A stretch of 64,000 nucleotides of DNA, from NCBI GenBank assembly GCA_046291875.1, contig JBKBSF010000004.1, positions 1 to 64,000 of the forward strand, in the 5' to 3' direction. Source of the DNA: SKVR01 sp046291875 (GTDB taxonomy: Bacteria > Bacteroidota > Bacteroidia > Bacteroidales > UBA7960). The notes under the pieces are model-generated. The model had not been told where the DNA came from and made no database searches. It saw only the letters and a program-made list of their open reading frames with translations. Below, piece after piece: positions 33,556-42,637 of this stretch (position 1 is the first letter of the stretch; every line of letters starts with the position of its first letter). Position numbers and translations under genes: made by a program.

Positions 33556-35102
33556 ACTTCGTTGGGTTTTTTAGCATTTGTAAAATGAACCATCAATCCC
33601 ACCAGCACCGACATAACGATGGCCGATGAGGCAGCAATGGCCGGGTTGCGAACTACCCCCACCAGGTATTTGGTAAAGAAGCCGAAATTGAGGCCCCATG
33701 CTTCTACCATGGCCGGCAGCATATAGTACACCGAAAAATGCACCACCAGTGCCGTAACGGATGCTGCCACCGCGGCTTTCAGACCGGCATTGCGGGAGAA
33801 AATCCCCAGCACAATGGGCATGAAGGCAATGCTGAAAAAGGCGTACACCCCGTTTTGTGCCAGGATGGCCACACTCAGCTTGGGATACAGCAGCTGGTCG
33901 CGGGCAATGAAGAAAGACACTACTGCCAGCAGCACAATAGCCAGCTTGTTGATAACCATGTAGTGGTTTTCATGGGTAATCTTGTGCCCAAAAATGGGTT
34001 TCACAATATCAGAAGTGATGGTGGTGGAGAGCGACTGTATCAGCCCTTCCAGGGTGGATAAGCCGGCGCTGATAAGCCCGAGGATTACAATGAGCCCCAC
34101 GATTACCGAAAACCATCCCGAGGAGAAGATGCTCACCACATAGGTGGGGATAACATCATCGGCATTGAGCACCTGCCCGTTGACCATCAAATCGGGGAAC
34201 TGTATGCGGGCATACAATCCCACAAACACCACCGAGAAAAACAAAATCTGTGCAACAATAGCACTTATCAGGAAAGTATTCACATCACTTTCTTTCTTCA
34301 AAAACAGCGACTTGGTGATGATATGGGGCTGGCACACCACGGCAATCCCGATTACAATCTGGGCGAAGATGATTTCGTAGTAATCGCGGAAGAGCTGCGT
34401 GGCAGGGTTGGTGGTTTTCACCAGGGCGGGGTCGATGGCCGCCAGCTTATCCACAAAACCCTGGATGCCATCGCGGAAGTGTTCCAGCCCGGAAGTGAGC
34501 AGGATTACGGCCACAATGAGCATTACAAAGGCCTGTATAGTATTGGTGTAAACCAGCGAGTTGGCCCCGCCAAACATCATGTATCCGAAAACGAAGATGA
34601 TGATGAAAGCCAGGATATACACCTGGTTGAGGTTAAGTGCCGCTGCCAGCACTTTGGAGAGCGCCACCAGTATCAGCACGATAAAGGTGATGAGCAGAAA
34701 CGACATAAAACCCATAAACAGCGAGTAGGACGGGCTGTTGTAGCGCCTTCCCATCCACTGCGCCAGGGTAGTGGCTTTGGTGGCCTGGCCGTATTTGCGG
34801 AAGCTCTTGGTAAGGACCACCAGCGAAATCATGCTGGCAATGGGGAAGAACACCCCAAAGGACAGCACCCCGCTGAAGCCCGATACCGTAATCAGTGCCG
34901 GGTTGATAACAAAGGTGGCGGCACTGGTCATGGAAACCGCCAGCGACAGCCCCACAAAGGCCGGGGAGAAATTCAGGTTGCCAATGGCGTAATCCTGGAG
35001 GCTTTTGGTACGCATAGCCCCCCGGATTACGAAAAACAGTACCAGAGCTGCATAGGCAATCAGCAGTATCCAGGCACCCATTATTTGTTGTTGTGTAGCC
35101 AT
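33552..35102 (-). CDS. Sodium:solute symporter (SSS family)
   Basis: 516-residue membrane protein with 13 or so membrane segments, SSS family. Typical segments: IGNLNFSPAFVGLSLAVSMT, SGVLSFGVFFPIASM, YILAFIIIFVFGYMMFGGA, and the family-like GLISAGLSTLEGLIQSLSTT. SSS members import acetate, pyruvate, other monocarboxylates, sugars and amino acids with Na+. In this operon a short-chain carboxylate (for example acetoacetate, hydroxybutyrate or butyrate) is the sensible substrate. The gene lies 14 bp after the reductase gene and overlaps the CoA-transferase gene. Confidence 0.84.
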   Translation of the reverse strand: MATQQQIMGAWILLIAYAALVLFFVIRGAMRTKSLQDYAIGNLNFSPAFVGLSLAVSMTSAATFVINPALITVSGFSGVLSFGVFFPIASMISLVVLTKSFRKYGQATKATTLAQWMGRRYNSPSYSLFMGFMSFLLITFIVLILVALSKVLAAALNLNQVYILAFIIIFVFGYMMFGGANSLVYTNTIQAFVMLIVAVILLTSGLEHFRDGIQGFVDKLAAIDPALVKTTNPATQLFRDYYEIIFAQIVIGIAVVCQPHIITKSLFLKKESDVNTFLISAIVAQILFFSVVFVGLYARIQFPDLMVNGQVLNADDVIPTYVVSIFSSGWFSVIVGLIVILGLISAGLSTLEGLIQSLSTTITSDIVKPIFGHKITHENHYMVINKLAIVLLAVVSFFIARDQLLYPKLSVAILAQNGVYAFFSIAFMPIVLGIFSRNAGLKAAVAASVTALVVHFSVYYMLPAMVEAWGLNFGFFTKYLVGVVRNPAIAASSAIVMSVLVGLMVHFTNAKKPNEV

Positions 35103-35116
35103 GTAAGCTTATCTTT

Positions 35117-35860
35117 TTAGATAGTAATACCGCCATCCACACTGATTACAGCACCATTGATATAGGCGGCTTCGTCAGATGCAAGATACGCATAAATGGA
35201 TGCAATTTCGGCGGGCTCACCCAGGCGACCCACAGGAACCTTCTCTTCCATGGCTTTCAGTACATTTTCGGGCATCAGCTTCACCATATCGGTGGCGATG
35301 AAACCGGGAGCCACCGCATTAACGGTAACCCCTTTGCGGCCCAGCTCGCGGGCCAGGGTCTTGGTCATACCGATTACGCCGGCTTTGGTGGCCACGTAGT
35401 TAGTCTGGCCAAAGTTGCCATACAACGCTACCACAGAAGAGGTGTTTACGATACGTCCGTAGCCACGCTCGGCCATGGGTACTCCAATTACCTTGGCGCA
35501 GTTGAAAACACCGGTGAGGTTTACGTCAATCACCTGCTGCCACTGCTCGGGGGTCATTTTCTTCAGGCTGGCGTCGCGGGTAATACCGGCGTTGTTGATA
35601 AGGATATCTACCTGTCCGAATTGCTCTACTACTTTGGCAGCAGCAGCTTCCACTTCGCCATAGATGGCAGTGTTCACTTTCATAAAGGTGGCTTTACCAC
35701 CGGCAGCTTCTACTTCCTTGCAGGTAGCTTCGCCCACCTCGGTGTTCATATCCCAGATTACCACGGTAGCACCTTCTGCGGCAAAACGCAGGGCACCGGC
35801 TTTTCCCAGTCCGGCAGCTCCGCCGGTAATGATGGCTATTTTATTTTCCAGTCGTTTCAT
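35117..35860 (-). CDS. 3-oxoacyl reductase, SDR family (acetoacetyl-CoA/FabG type)
   Basis: 247 residues, classical short-chain dehydrogenase. The cofactor motif TGGAAGLGKAG is near the start, NNAGITRDASL in the middle, the catalytic Ser is in NTSSVVALYGN and the YxxxK pair in NYVATKAG. The family converts 3-oxoacyl-CoA or -ACP to the 3-hydroxy form with NAD(P)H. Beside a thiolase it would interconvert acetoacetyl-CoA and 3-hydroxybutyryl-CoA, as PhaB does. It is 33 bp after the thiolase gene. Confidence 0.87.
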   Translation of the reverse strand: MKRLENKIAIITGGAAGLGKAGALRFAAEGATVVIWDMNTEVGEATCKEVEAAGGKATFMKVNTAIYGEVEAAAAKVVEQFGQVDILINNAGITRDASLKKMTPEQWQQVIDVNLTGVFNCAKVIGVPMAERGYGRIVNTSSVVALYGNFGQTNYVATKAGVIGMTKTLARELGRKGVTVNAVAPGFIATDMVKLMPENVLKAMEEKVPVGRLGEPAEIASIYAYLASDEAAYINGAVISVDGGITI

Positions 35861-35893
35861 AATACTTTTCTATTTAAAGGTGATAGTGTTTTT

Positions 35894-37075
35894 TTACAGT
35901 TTTTCGATGATGAGGGAAGTTCCCTGTCCGCCGCCGATGCAAAGGGTAGCAAGGCCGGTTTTGGCATCGCGCTTTATCATCTCGTAGATAAGGGTAGTGA
36001 GGATGCGTGCGCCCGATGCACCGATGGGATGTCCCAGGGCGATGGCGCCGCCATTCACGTTTACCTTGTCCATATCCAGGGCCAGGTCTTTGCCCACGGC
36101 CAGCGATTGTGCAGCGAAGGCTTCGTTGGCTTCCACCAGGTCGATATCTTCTACGGTCATTCCGGCTTTCTGCAGAGCAGCGCGGGTGGCAGGCACCGAG
36201 CCGTAGCCCATGATTTTGGGGTCGAGGGCGGCATTGGCGTAAGCCACAATTTTTGCAAGGGGTTTCACACCCAGCTCTTTGGCTTTCTCTGCCGACATCA
36301 CGATGAGCATGGCAGCCCCATCATTGAGGCCGGAAGCATTGCCGGCGGTTACGGTACCATCCTTTTTGAAGGCGGGACGCAGCTTGGCCAGTTTATCGGC
36401 GGTGATGCCCTGCTTGGGATATTCATCGGTGTCGAAAAGAAGCGGGTCACCTTTGCGCTGGGGGATTTCTACCGGCACAATCTCGTCTTTGAAGCGGCCT
36501 TCCTGCTGTGCTTTCTCAGCCTTCTGCTGGCTGGCGGCGGCAAAGGCATCCTGCTCTTCGCGGCTCAGCTCCCACTGCTCGGCAATGTTTTCGGCGGTAA
36601 TGCCCATGTGGAAATTGTTGAAGGCATCGGTAAGACCATCCTTTATCATGCTGTCTACCAGCTCGCCATGGCCCATGCGATAGCCAAAGCGTGCTTTTTC
36701 CAGCAGATAGGGAGCATTGCTCATACTTTCGGTTCCGCCGGCCAGAATTACATCGGCATCGCCCAGCATGATAAACTGTGCGGCCATACTTACGGCCCTG
36801 AGGCCGCTACCACAAAGCTTGTTTATGGTCATGGCAGGACTTGTTTCAGGAACGCCAGCCTTGATAGATACCTGGCGGGCAATGTTCTGCCCCTGCCCTG
36901 CCGACAGGATATTTCCTACGATGCTTTCATCCACATCGGTGGGCTTAATGCCTGCCCTGCGAATGGCCTCTCTGGCGGCGATAACACCCAGGTCTACAGC
37001 CGAAAAACCGGCCAGGCCACCACCATAATTACCGATGGCCGTGCGTGCTGCTGATACTATTACTACTTCGCGCAT
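35894..37075 (-). CDS. Acetyl-CoA C-acetyltransferase (thiolase)
   Basis: 393 residues. The acyl-binding Cys is C88 (NKLCGSGL). Other active-site blocks are complete: NEAFAAQ, GGAIALGHPIGASGARI and the C-terminal CIGGGQGT with the second Cys. It condenses two acetyl-CoA or cleaves acetoacetyl-CoA. It is the first gene of the minus-strand operon (thiolase, reductase, symporter, CoA-transferase), so transcription probably starts in 37076-37260, where I saw no perfect -7 box. Confidence 0.92.
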   Translation of the reverse strand: MREVVIVSAARTAIGNYGGGLAGFSAVDLGVIAAREAIRRAGIKPTDVDESIVGNILSAGQGQNIARQVSIKAGVPETSPAMTINKLCGSGLRAVSMAAQFIMLGDADVILAGGTESMSNAPYLLEKARFGYRMGHGELVDSMIKDGLTDAFNNFHMGITAENIAEQWELSREEQDAFAAASQQKAEKAQQEGRFKDEIVPVEIPQRKGDPLLFDTDEYPKQGITADKLAKLRPAFKKDGTVTAGNASGLNDGAAMLIVMSAEKAKELGVKPLAKIVAYANAALDPKIMGYGSVPATRAALQKAGMTVEDIDLVEANEAFAAQSLAVGKDLALDMDKVNVNGGAIALGHPIGASGARILTTLIYEMIKRDAKTGLATLCIGGGQGTSLIIEKL

Positions 37076-37263
37076 ATCGTTTGATTTTAAATTGCTTACT
37101 GTTTGAGATTACAAACATCTGAAATAAGATGGCCGTTTATTTAATGATTTCTTAACTTTACAGGGTTGACAATACGCAAAAACATCCCGCTCCAAATTCG
37201 CAATATTTTGTTTTAGCGATTGTTACAGCACAAAACAGCAGCATCGACTTTTATAAATCTGGT

Positions 37264-38694
37264 ATGCAAAATAAATTATCGAAGTTTTCGGAATTTGCCA
37301 ATGCCCTATACCCGCACGAGCTGGATTACCTGCTGGGCATACAGAAATTTGAGCACCCGGAAAACCTTAAAATCCTGAACCTGATAAACTACAATGCCAA
37401 AAATCCGGGCAACACCCTCCCCTACGATGCAAGTATCGACAAGCGCCGCTACAGCTACATGAAGAACTGGATTGAGACCAGCCTGCAGGCCCGGGATGTT
37501 GACCTGTTTTACGACTGGCTCATTGGCTGTGAAAAGAAGGTACTGACCGACCTTATTCAGGTAGATGATGAAAAAGAGTTGCTGAAGATTGCGCGGGAAA
37601 CAGAACCTGTTCACTATTACTTTTTGCGCTTTTATGAGTTGATGCGATACTATCGCGACTTTCTGCTGATCCGAAACCGGACCGACTCGTACCGGGCCAT
37701 AGAGAGCTACCTGAAGGAAAACCAGCCCCACTACCAGGCAGCCATCGATCTGAACACCCGCCTCAACCGTGCATCAGAGGATATTGTAGGGCAGTATTTC
37801 GACAGCCACACCGAGTCGCGCCAATGGGAAAACTTCCTTCAAACCGTTTTTTTCAGCAAGGAGATCGACGGCTACACCCGCTACAGGGCCGCGGTTAGGC
37901 TCACCTATATGTATTACAATTACCGCGATTTTGATAATCTGCGAAGCATTTACGATGAGCTGGACCGGAGCTTCCAGGTCGGTACATTCTATTCCCGCCG
38001 CATCCTGGCCAATTATTACGCCAACCGCGCCATGATGCACTCCAAACTGGGCGAACTCAGAGATGCTGAAAAGTATGGCTATCTTTCCATCCGCCACCAG
38101 AACAGTGATTACATTTTTTACCTGTTGAATCTGTGCGGGGTGTTGCTGAAAAGTAAAAAGAACAAGGATGCCCTGCAAATCATGCAAAAGTCCATCCCGC
38201 ATCTGCGCAAAACCGGAAATTACTATTACCGCATTGGGTTTGCCTCGTTTTACATACGCACCCTCACGGCCAACAAGTTGTATGCTGAGGCAGCCGATTA
38301 CGCCGAAACCTTCCACAGCTCTTACAAAAAGGAAATTAACAAAAACCGCTGGCACCTGTTTTACAATACCTACTTCCAGGCCCTTTCCCTAACAGAGGAT
38401 TTCGGCAAAATACTCTCCTTGTCGCGACGATACAACCTGATAGAAAAGGAGAAACAGCAAATCGGAGAGGCACGTTATCTGCCCATACTACTATGGTACA
38501 CTACGCTTGCCGACTATATGGAGGGGAATATTTCTTCTGACGCCCTGGAGAAAACCATTGTGCGCTCTTGCCAGATGCTGGTGGAAAACAATTACAAAAC
38601 ACGCAAAATCAAAGATTTACTGACAGAACTTTCTCCATTCGCCCCGGAGATATTCCGGCAAATAATGCAACAAACTCAACTTGATGCTTCTTAA
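37264..38694 (+). CDS. Helical-repeat (TPR-like) protein, function unknown
   Basis: 476 residues, no signal peptide or membrane segment. From about residue 200 on it shows repeated antiparallel helix pairs of TPR type (for example YANRAMMHSKLGELRDAEKY and ALQIMQKSIPHLRKTGNYYY). The N-terminal part is rich in Tyr, Arg and aromatic residues and not recognised. It is a likely cytoplasmic scaffold or regulator. It is a single gene, divergent from the thiolase operon, and nothing nearby indicates its partner. Confidence 0.65.
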   Translation: MQNKLSKFSEFANALYPHELDYLLGIQKFEHPENLKILNLINYNAKNPGNTLPYDASIDKRRYSYMKNWIETSLQARDVDLFYDWLIGCEKKVLTDLIQVDDEKELLKIARETEPVHYYFLRFYELMRYYRDFLLIRNRTDSYRAIESYLKENQPHYQAAIDLNTRLNRASEDIVGQYFDSHTESRQWENFLQTVFFSKEIDGYTRYRAAVRLTYMYYNYRDFDNLRSIYDELDRSFQVGTFYSRRILANYYANRAMMHSKLGELRDAEKYGYLSIRHQNSDYIFYLLNLCGVLLKSKKNKDALQIMQKSIPHLRKTGNYYYRIGFASFYIRTLTANKLYAEAADYAETFHSSYKKEINKNRWHLFYNTYFQALSLTEDFGKILSLSRRYNLIEKEKQQIGEARYLPILLWYTTLADYMEGNISSDALEKTIVRSCQMLVENNYKTRKIKDLLTELSPFAPEIFRQIMQQTQLDAS

Positions 38695-39068
38695 AGCTTT
38701 GAATCTATGCCGATAGTTTTTTTGCAATCGCCCTGCCTGCTTCATATACACCAGATGCAAACCCGGGTCTTTTCAAAAAGAGAAATGGAGGATAAACGGA
38801 AAGGACAGGTAAACAGAAATTTTAACACTTTTTTCCGGCCACCGGAAGCCAAAAAAGAAATGGTGGCAAAACAAAAGGCGAGCCCTGCACTCGCCTATTG
38901 CCTTTTAACCACCAAAACAAAAACAACATTAACCAATAAAAACAACCAAAAAAATGATTAAAATTTTCAGCACTACAATGTAAAAATTTTTTCTAACATC
39001 ACAAAAAAATTGGCTGTTTTTTTACAGAAAAAACGATACAAAAAATACTTTATTGCAAAGTAGAAATA
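38695..39068. other. Gene-poor stretch with a possible hairpin
   Basis: About 370 bp, A-rich. It holds a 7-bp hairpin AGGCGAG/CTCGCCT (38876-38896) that could end the TPR-like gene, though its T-run is poor. An 84-codon open frame (38707-38961) has low-complexity Lys/Thr/Asn content and is not a convincing gene. Confidence 0.4.
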
Positions 39069-39069
39069 A

Positions 39070-39090
39070 AAAAAGACCTGCAATGCAGGC
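39070..39090 (-). terminator. Terminator of the 207-residue barrel gene
   Basis: On the minus strand a short stem CCTGC/GCAGG with a 3-nt loop is followed by seven T (complement of the A-run 39068-39074). Short stem but good tail. Confidence 0.5.
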
Positions 39091-39123
39091 CCTTAGCATG
39101 TGATGGTTTATAAAACACTGGTT

Positions 39124-39747
39124 TCAGCGCATATGCCGGTGGAAAGGGCTGGAATGAAAAGGTTGTGAACCATATCCGTAGGGTAAAAACGGATTGTACC
39201 CCCTGGAAATATTGATTTCAGCTCCAAACCTCAGGTTATCCGTGATGCGATAATCCATCCCCATCATCATACCTCTTGCATTCATATCAAATGCCTGAGG
39301 ATTCATCTGGGGCTGAAACATTGCATTAAAATTGTTTTGCTCTGTCCATGCTCCACCGGTAAGAGTAAGCCTTGGGTTGAGCTGGTAAGAACCGAAGGCA
39401 TATAGGGTAGTAGAGAATAATCTATCTGGCATAAGGCCTGCTGAAGCCCCCATTGCAGGGAAATTGCCACCCATATTGGCGGTGGTGAAATGGCTCCCTA
39501 CAGTAAGGCTGAAATTGCGGTTTGCCTGCCAGTTCATATGAGGGGAAAGAGACTGACTAAAAACAGAATAGCCGCCAAAACCAGTGGAAAAGCTACTGCC
39601 TAACTGCATACCCAGAGTGGGTCGTGAGGAGAAAATTTCATTTTCGCTATTGAGAAGACTATGCTCCGCAGATGTTTGAAGTTGAGCCCAAAGGGCAATG
39701 GGAGCCATCAAAATCAAACAAACAAGAAATAACCTATTTTTAACCAT
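39124..39747 (-). CDS. Secreted or outer-membrane protein, function unknown
   Basis: 207 residues with a signal peptide ending near ALWAQ. The rest alternates short hydrophobic strands and Gly/Asn/Phe/Met-rich turns (LGMQLGSSFSTGFGGYSVF, LYAFGSYQLNPRLTLTGGAW, MGMDYRITDNLRFGAEINIS), consistent with a small outer-membrane barrel. The C-terminus is His/Arg rich. I do not recognise a family. It stands alone with its own terminator. Confidence 0.6.
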   Translation of the reverse strand: MVKNRLFLVCLILMAPIALWAQLQTSAEHSLLNSENEIFSSRPTLGMQLGSSFSTGFGGYSVFSQSLSPHMNWQANRNFSLTVGSHFTTANMGGNFPAMGASAGLMPDRLFSTTLYAFGSYQLNPRLTLTGGAWTEQNNFNAMFQPQMNPQAFDMNARGMMMGMDYRITDNLRFGAEINISRGYNPFLPYGYGSQPFHSSPFHRHMR

Positions 39748-39956
39748 GGCGAAAAGAATTAAGTTTACTTTCGTTTAAACGCTTATGCAGCCTTATCCAT
39801 CAGAAACCTTCAACAAAATCAGCTACACAAACAAGCCTTACTTAAGGCTCCGGGTCTGCTATTGCATTTAACCCTTCTGATGTTCAACTACAAAAATAAA
39901 AAAAAACAGGGCACAAATTAATACTTTGGTTTTTTTAAGCATTTGAAAGCGTTTAC

Positions 39957-39964
39957 TACTTTTG
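39957..39964 (+). promoter_or_regulatory. -7 box for the YitT-family gene
   Basis: TACTTTTG is a perfect TAnnTTTG. It ends 2 bp before the first possible ATG (39966), which would then lie upstream of the RNA start, so the ATG at 40020 is the better start. No clear -33 TTG. Confidence 0.5.
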
Positions 39965-40019
39965 CATGTTAAAACTAAACGATACACTTATTCGGCAAAA
40001 CACTACAAACAAGGCATTT

Positions 40020-40883
40020 ATGAAAATCAAGAAAAACCCCTTGCTCACCGGATTGCGCTCCTACTCTATCATTACCCTGGGTCTGTTTATCAACGCCCTT
40101 GCATGGACCGCATTTATTATCCCTTCAGAAATTGTGGGTGGTGGCATAACAGGCCTGAGTACACTTATATTTTATGCTACAGGGTTTCCTGTAGGGATTA
40201 CTTTCTTCCTGATCAATATTATTCTGCTGGTATTAGGCATTCGGAGCCTGGGGTTGTCTTTCGGGATTCGTACCATTTATGCTTCGGTAATGCTTTCTGT
40301 TTTTCTCAGCGTTTTGCAGCAATACATTACCGAACCCGTAGTAACCGATAAATTTATGGCAGCCATTATCGGTGGTATTCTGGGGGGCGGAAGTGTAGGG
40401 CTGGTGTTCTCGCAGGGTGGCAGCACCGGTGGCACCGACATCATTGCTATGATGATCAATAAATACCGCAACATAAGTCATGGAAAACTCATCCTTTACA
40501 TGGACCTGATCATTATTTCAAGCTCATGGTTTTTATTCCATTCCATTGAAGTATTGGTATATGGGGTAGTTGTTATGGGGGTTGCTTCTTATGCCATCGA
40601 CACTGTACTTATGGGGCACCGTCAGAGTGTGCAGATGTTTATTTTCAGCAAACACCCAGAGCAGATTGCCGAACAGATTGCAAATGATGTGGGACGCGGA
40701 GTTACTCTTATCAATGGCAAAGGGTGGTACAGCAAAGCCGACAGCAACATACTGATGGTAGTGGTACGCCGGCATGAGAGCACACGAGTGTTTCACAACA
40801 TTAAAATGATCGACCCTGATGCCTTTATTTCTATTTCGAAAGTTATGGGAGTATACGGCAAAGGCTTTGACCCCATGAGGTAA
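40020..40883 (+). CDS. YitT family membrane protein
   Basis: 287 residues from the ATG at 40020 (MKIKKNPLL), chosen because a -7 box overlaps the region just before an earlier in-frame ATG at 39966. Five or so membrane segments form the DUF161 core (GLFINALAWTAFIIPSEIVG, GGILGGGSVGLVFSQGGSTG, GTDIIAMMINKY), followed by a cytosolic DUF2179 domain (GRGVTLINGKGWYS, DPDAFISISKVMGVYGKGF). The family is widespread; its substrate is unknown. It is a lone gene, convergent with the DUF3137 gene. Confidence 0.88.
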   Translation: MKIKKNPLLTGLRSYSIITLGLFINALAWTAFIIPSEIVGGGITGLSTLIFYATGFPVGITFFLINIILLVLGIRSLGLSFGIRTIYASVMLSVFLSVLQQYITEPVVTDKFMAAIIGGILGGGSVGLVFSQGGSTGGTDIIAMMINKYRNISHGKLILYMDLIIISSSWFLFHSIEVLVYGVVVMGVASYAIDTVLMGHRQSVQMFIFSKHPEQIAEQIANDVGRGVTLINGKGWYSKADSNILMVVVRRHESTRVFHNIKMIDPDAFISISKVMGVYGKGFDPMR

Positions 40884-40893
40884 AGGTGTACCT

Positions 40894-41886
40894 TCATGAT
40901 TTGGTCCATACCCGGTTGTTTAGATTCAGTTCTTCTACAATACTTACAGCCAGTTGAATATCTTCAAAATATTCCTGAACGAGCTCAAACCGGGCCAGTT
41001 TTTTAAACCAGCCCGGTTCAAAAAGATCGCGTTTGTAGCTGATGGCAATATAAAGGAATGAATTGACAAAGGAGATGTACAATGGGTTGGGATGTTTTCT
41101 GCGAAAGGCCGTGATGCGCTGCATCAATGATGTGCTGAGCACATAGCGGGCCTCTACCTGATCTTCTCCATATACATTGAAGTACTTATTAAACTCCGGA
41201 TCTTCAAGTTTCACAAGCTTCTCGCGACGGGCCAGATTCATCTTCTTAAAGAAATTGGCAAGAAACCCCCTTCCGTACCTGTTGGGCAACACTATGGTGG
41301 AAGTCTGGAAATGCTTGTTGAAATCGGCAATAAAAAACAATCCCTTAAATAAGGTATGCCATGTGGTTTTTGTGCGCCCTTTGCCATCGGAGGTAGTGGT
41401 TTTATACTCAGCTTTCACTTCCGAAAACCATATCTGCGTCTTATCCAGCTTACCCAACACCAGATCGTCGCCAGAGAACCGGTCTGCTGATTTGAGAAAA
41501 AGTCTCGATCTTTGAAAGCTGTCGATCCCGATGTGATTGTCAGGATCGTATTCCAGTTGTGGGGAAACAAACTTAACAACGGGTTCAATGATCTGCCTTT
41601 TAAAGTCATGGTAGAAGTCTTTGTCTTTGGCCCAATAGGCCCCCGCAAGAATGGCTCCGGCAATAGTGAGTACAACAGCAATTATAAGAAAAAGTCCTAA
41701 AGAACCTGTATGGGAAGCACCATCAAGCCGAACAAACAGCACCACCCAAAGCAACAACAACATCACAGCCACCAGTAGGACCCACATGCTGCGTCTTACC
41801 ACTTTTCTCCTTCTTTGATCCAGTACCTGTAACACAGGATAAAGATCACTATCGAAAAACTTTCGGAATTCGCCAAGGCTCTTCAT
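40894..41886 (-). CDS. DUF3137 domain membrane protein
   Basis: 330 residues with two membrane segments close together (about residues 30-50 and 60-85) and a large soluble part. It fits DUF3137: FRQ-like linker, SADRFSGDDLVLGKLDKTQI, then TLFKGLFFIADFNKHFQTST. This family is often encoded directly beside LemA, as here (LemA lies 93 bp upstream on the same strand), suggesting one membrane complex. Biochemical role unknown. Confidence 0.82.
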   Translation of the reverse strand: MKSLGEFRKFFDSDLYPVLQVLDQRRRKVVRRSMWVLLVAVMLLLLWVVLFVRLDGASHTGSLGLFLIIAVVLTIAGAILAGAYWAKDKDFYHDFKRQIIEPVVKFVSPQLEYDPDNHIGIDSFQRSRLFLKSADRFSGDDLVLGKLDKTQIWFSEVKAEYKTTTSDGKGRTKTTWHTLFKGLFFIADFNKHFQTSTIVLPNRYGRGFLANFFKKMNLARREKLVKLEDPEFNKYFNVYGEDQVEARYVLSTSLMQRITAFRRKHPNPLYISFVNSFLYIAISYKRDLFEPGWFKKLARFELVQEYFEDIQLAVSIVEELNLNNRVWTKS

Positions 41887-41979
41887 ACAGTGGATGGTTA
41901 TTTACAGTAATGTAAGATGTTGAAACCCTTCAGAAGGGTTTCCCATTCTCATTTCAGCAGGGAAACCTACAGGATTTCT

Positions 41980-42543
41980 TTAGCTAAACAGAGATTTCAC
42001 ATCCACATTCTGACGCTCCTTATCACTGATTTCGAACAAACGTTTCGATTTGAAATTAAAGATCAGTGCGAAAACATTGGATGGAAACATCTGGCAGGCG
42101 TTGTTGTAATCTGTTACGGCTGCATTGTAGGCTCTTCTGGCGGCACTCAGTTGCTCTTCCACTTCGTTCAGGCTTCCCTGGAGTTGCATAAAATTCTGAC
42201 TGGCCTTAAGCTCAGGATAGTTTTCCACAGCAACCATAATTCCTCCCATGGCTTGTGATATCCGGTTATCGAGATCTACCTTTTCGTTGTCTGAAAGGTT
42301 GCCCGACATTGCTCTTGCGCGAAGTTCTGTAATCTCTGCCAGGGTTGCCCTTTCGTGCTCCATATACTTTTGCACGGTGGCCACCAGATTGGGAATGAGA
42401 TCGTAACGCTTTTTTGCCATGGCATCAATACTGGCGAAAGCCTTTTCTGCCTGGTTCCTCAATCCCACCAAGCGATTGTATCCAATTATGGAGAACAGGG
42501 CAAAAACGCCCAGTGCGATCCAAAGTGCTAAACTACCTTCCAT
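41980..42543 (-). CDS. LemA family protein
   Basis: 187 residues: one N-terminal membrane helix (WIALGVFALFSIIGY), then the LemA signature YNRLVGLRNQAEKAFASIDA and a helical body with KRYDLIPNLVATVQKYMEHE and the conserved YNAAVTDYNNACQMFP. LemA proteins are membrane-anchored with an exposed helical domain; their job is not settled. It begins a two-gene transcript with DUF3137. Confidence 0.92.
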   Translation of the reverse strand: MEGSLALWIALGVFALFSIIGYNRLVGLRNQAEKAFASIDAMAKKRYDLIPNLVATVQKYMEHERATLAEITELRARAMSGNLSDNEKVDLDNRISQAMGGIMVAVENYPELKASQNFMQLQGSLNEVEEQLSAARRAYNAAVTDYNNACQMFPSNVFALIFNFKSKRLFEISDKERQNVDVKSLFS

Positions 42544-42637
42544 GCAATATTTTTTGAATTGATTATCAATGGGTGATTTAAAATCTGCATAAAAATACTA
42601 AAAAATAGCAGTGCCGGGATTGCAACCTGCCCCGTTG

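Noticed and set aside
35621..37054. 477-codon open frame on the plus strand
   Set aside because: Antisense to the well-supported thiolase and reductase genes; His/Gly/Phe-rich composition typical of a shadow frame.
38707..38961. 84-codon open frame on the plus strand
   Set aside because: Low-complexity Lys/Thr/Asn tail, spans a hairpin, no signal or domain.
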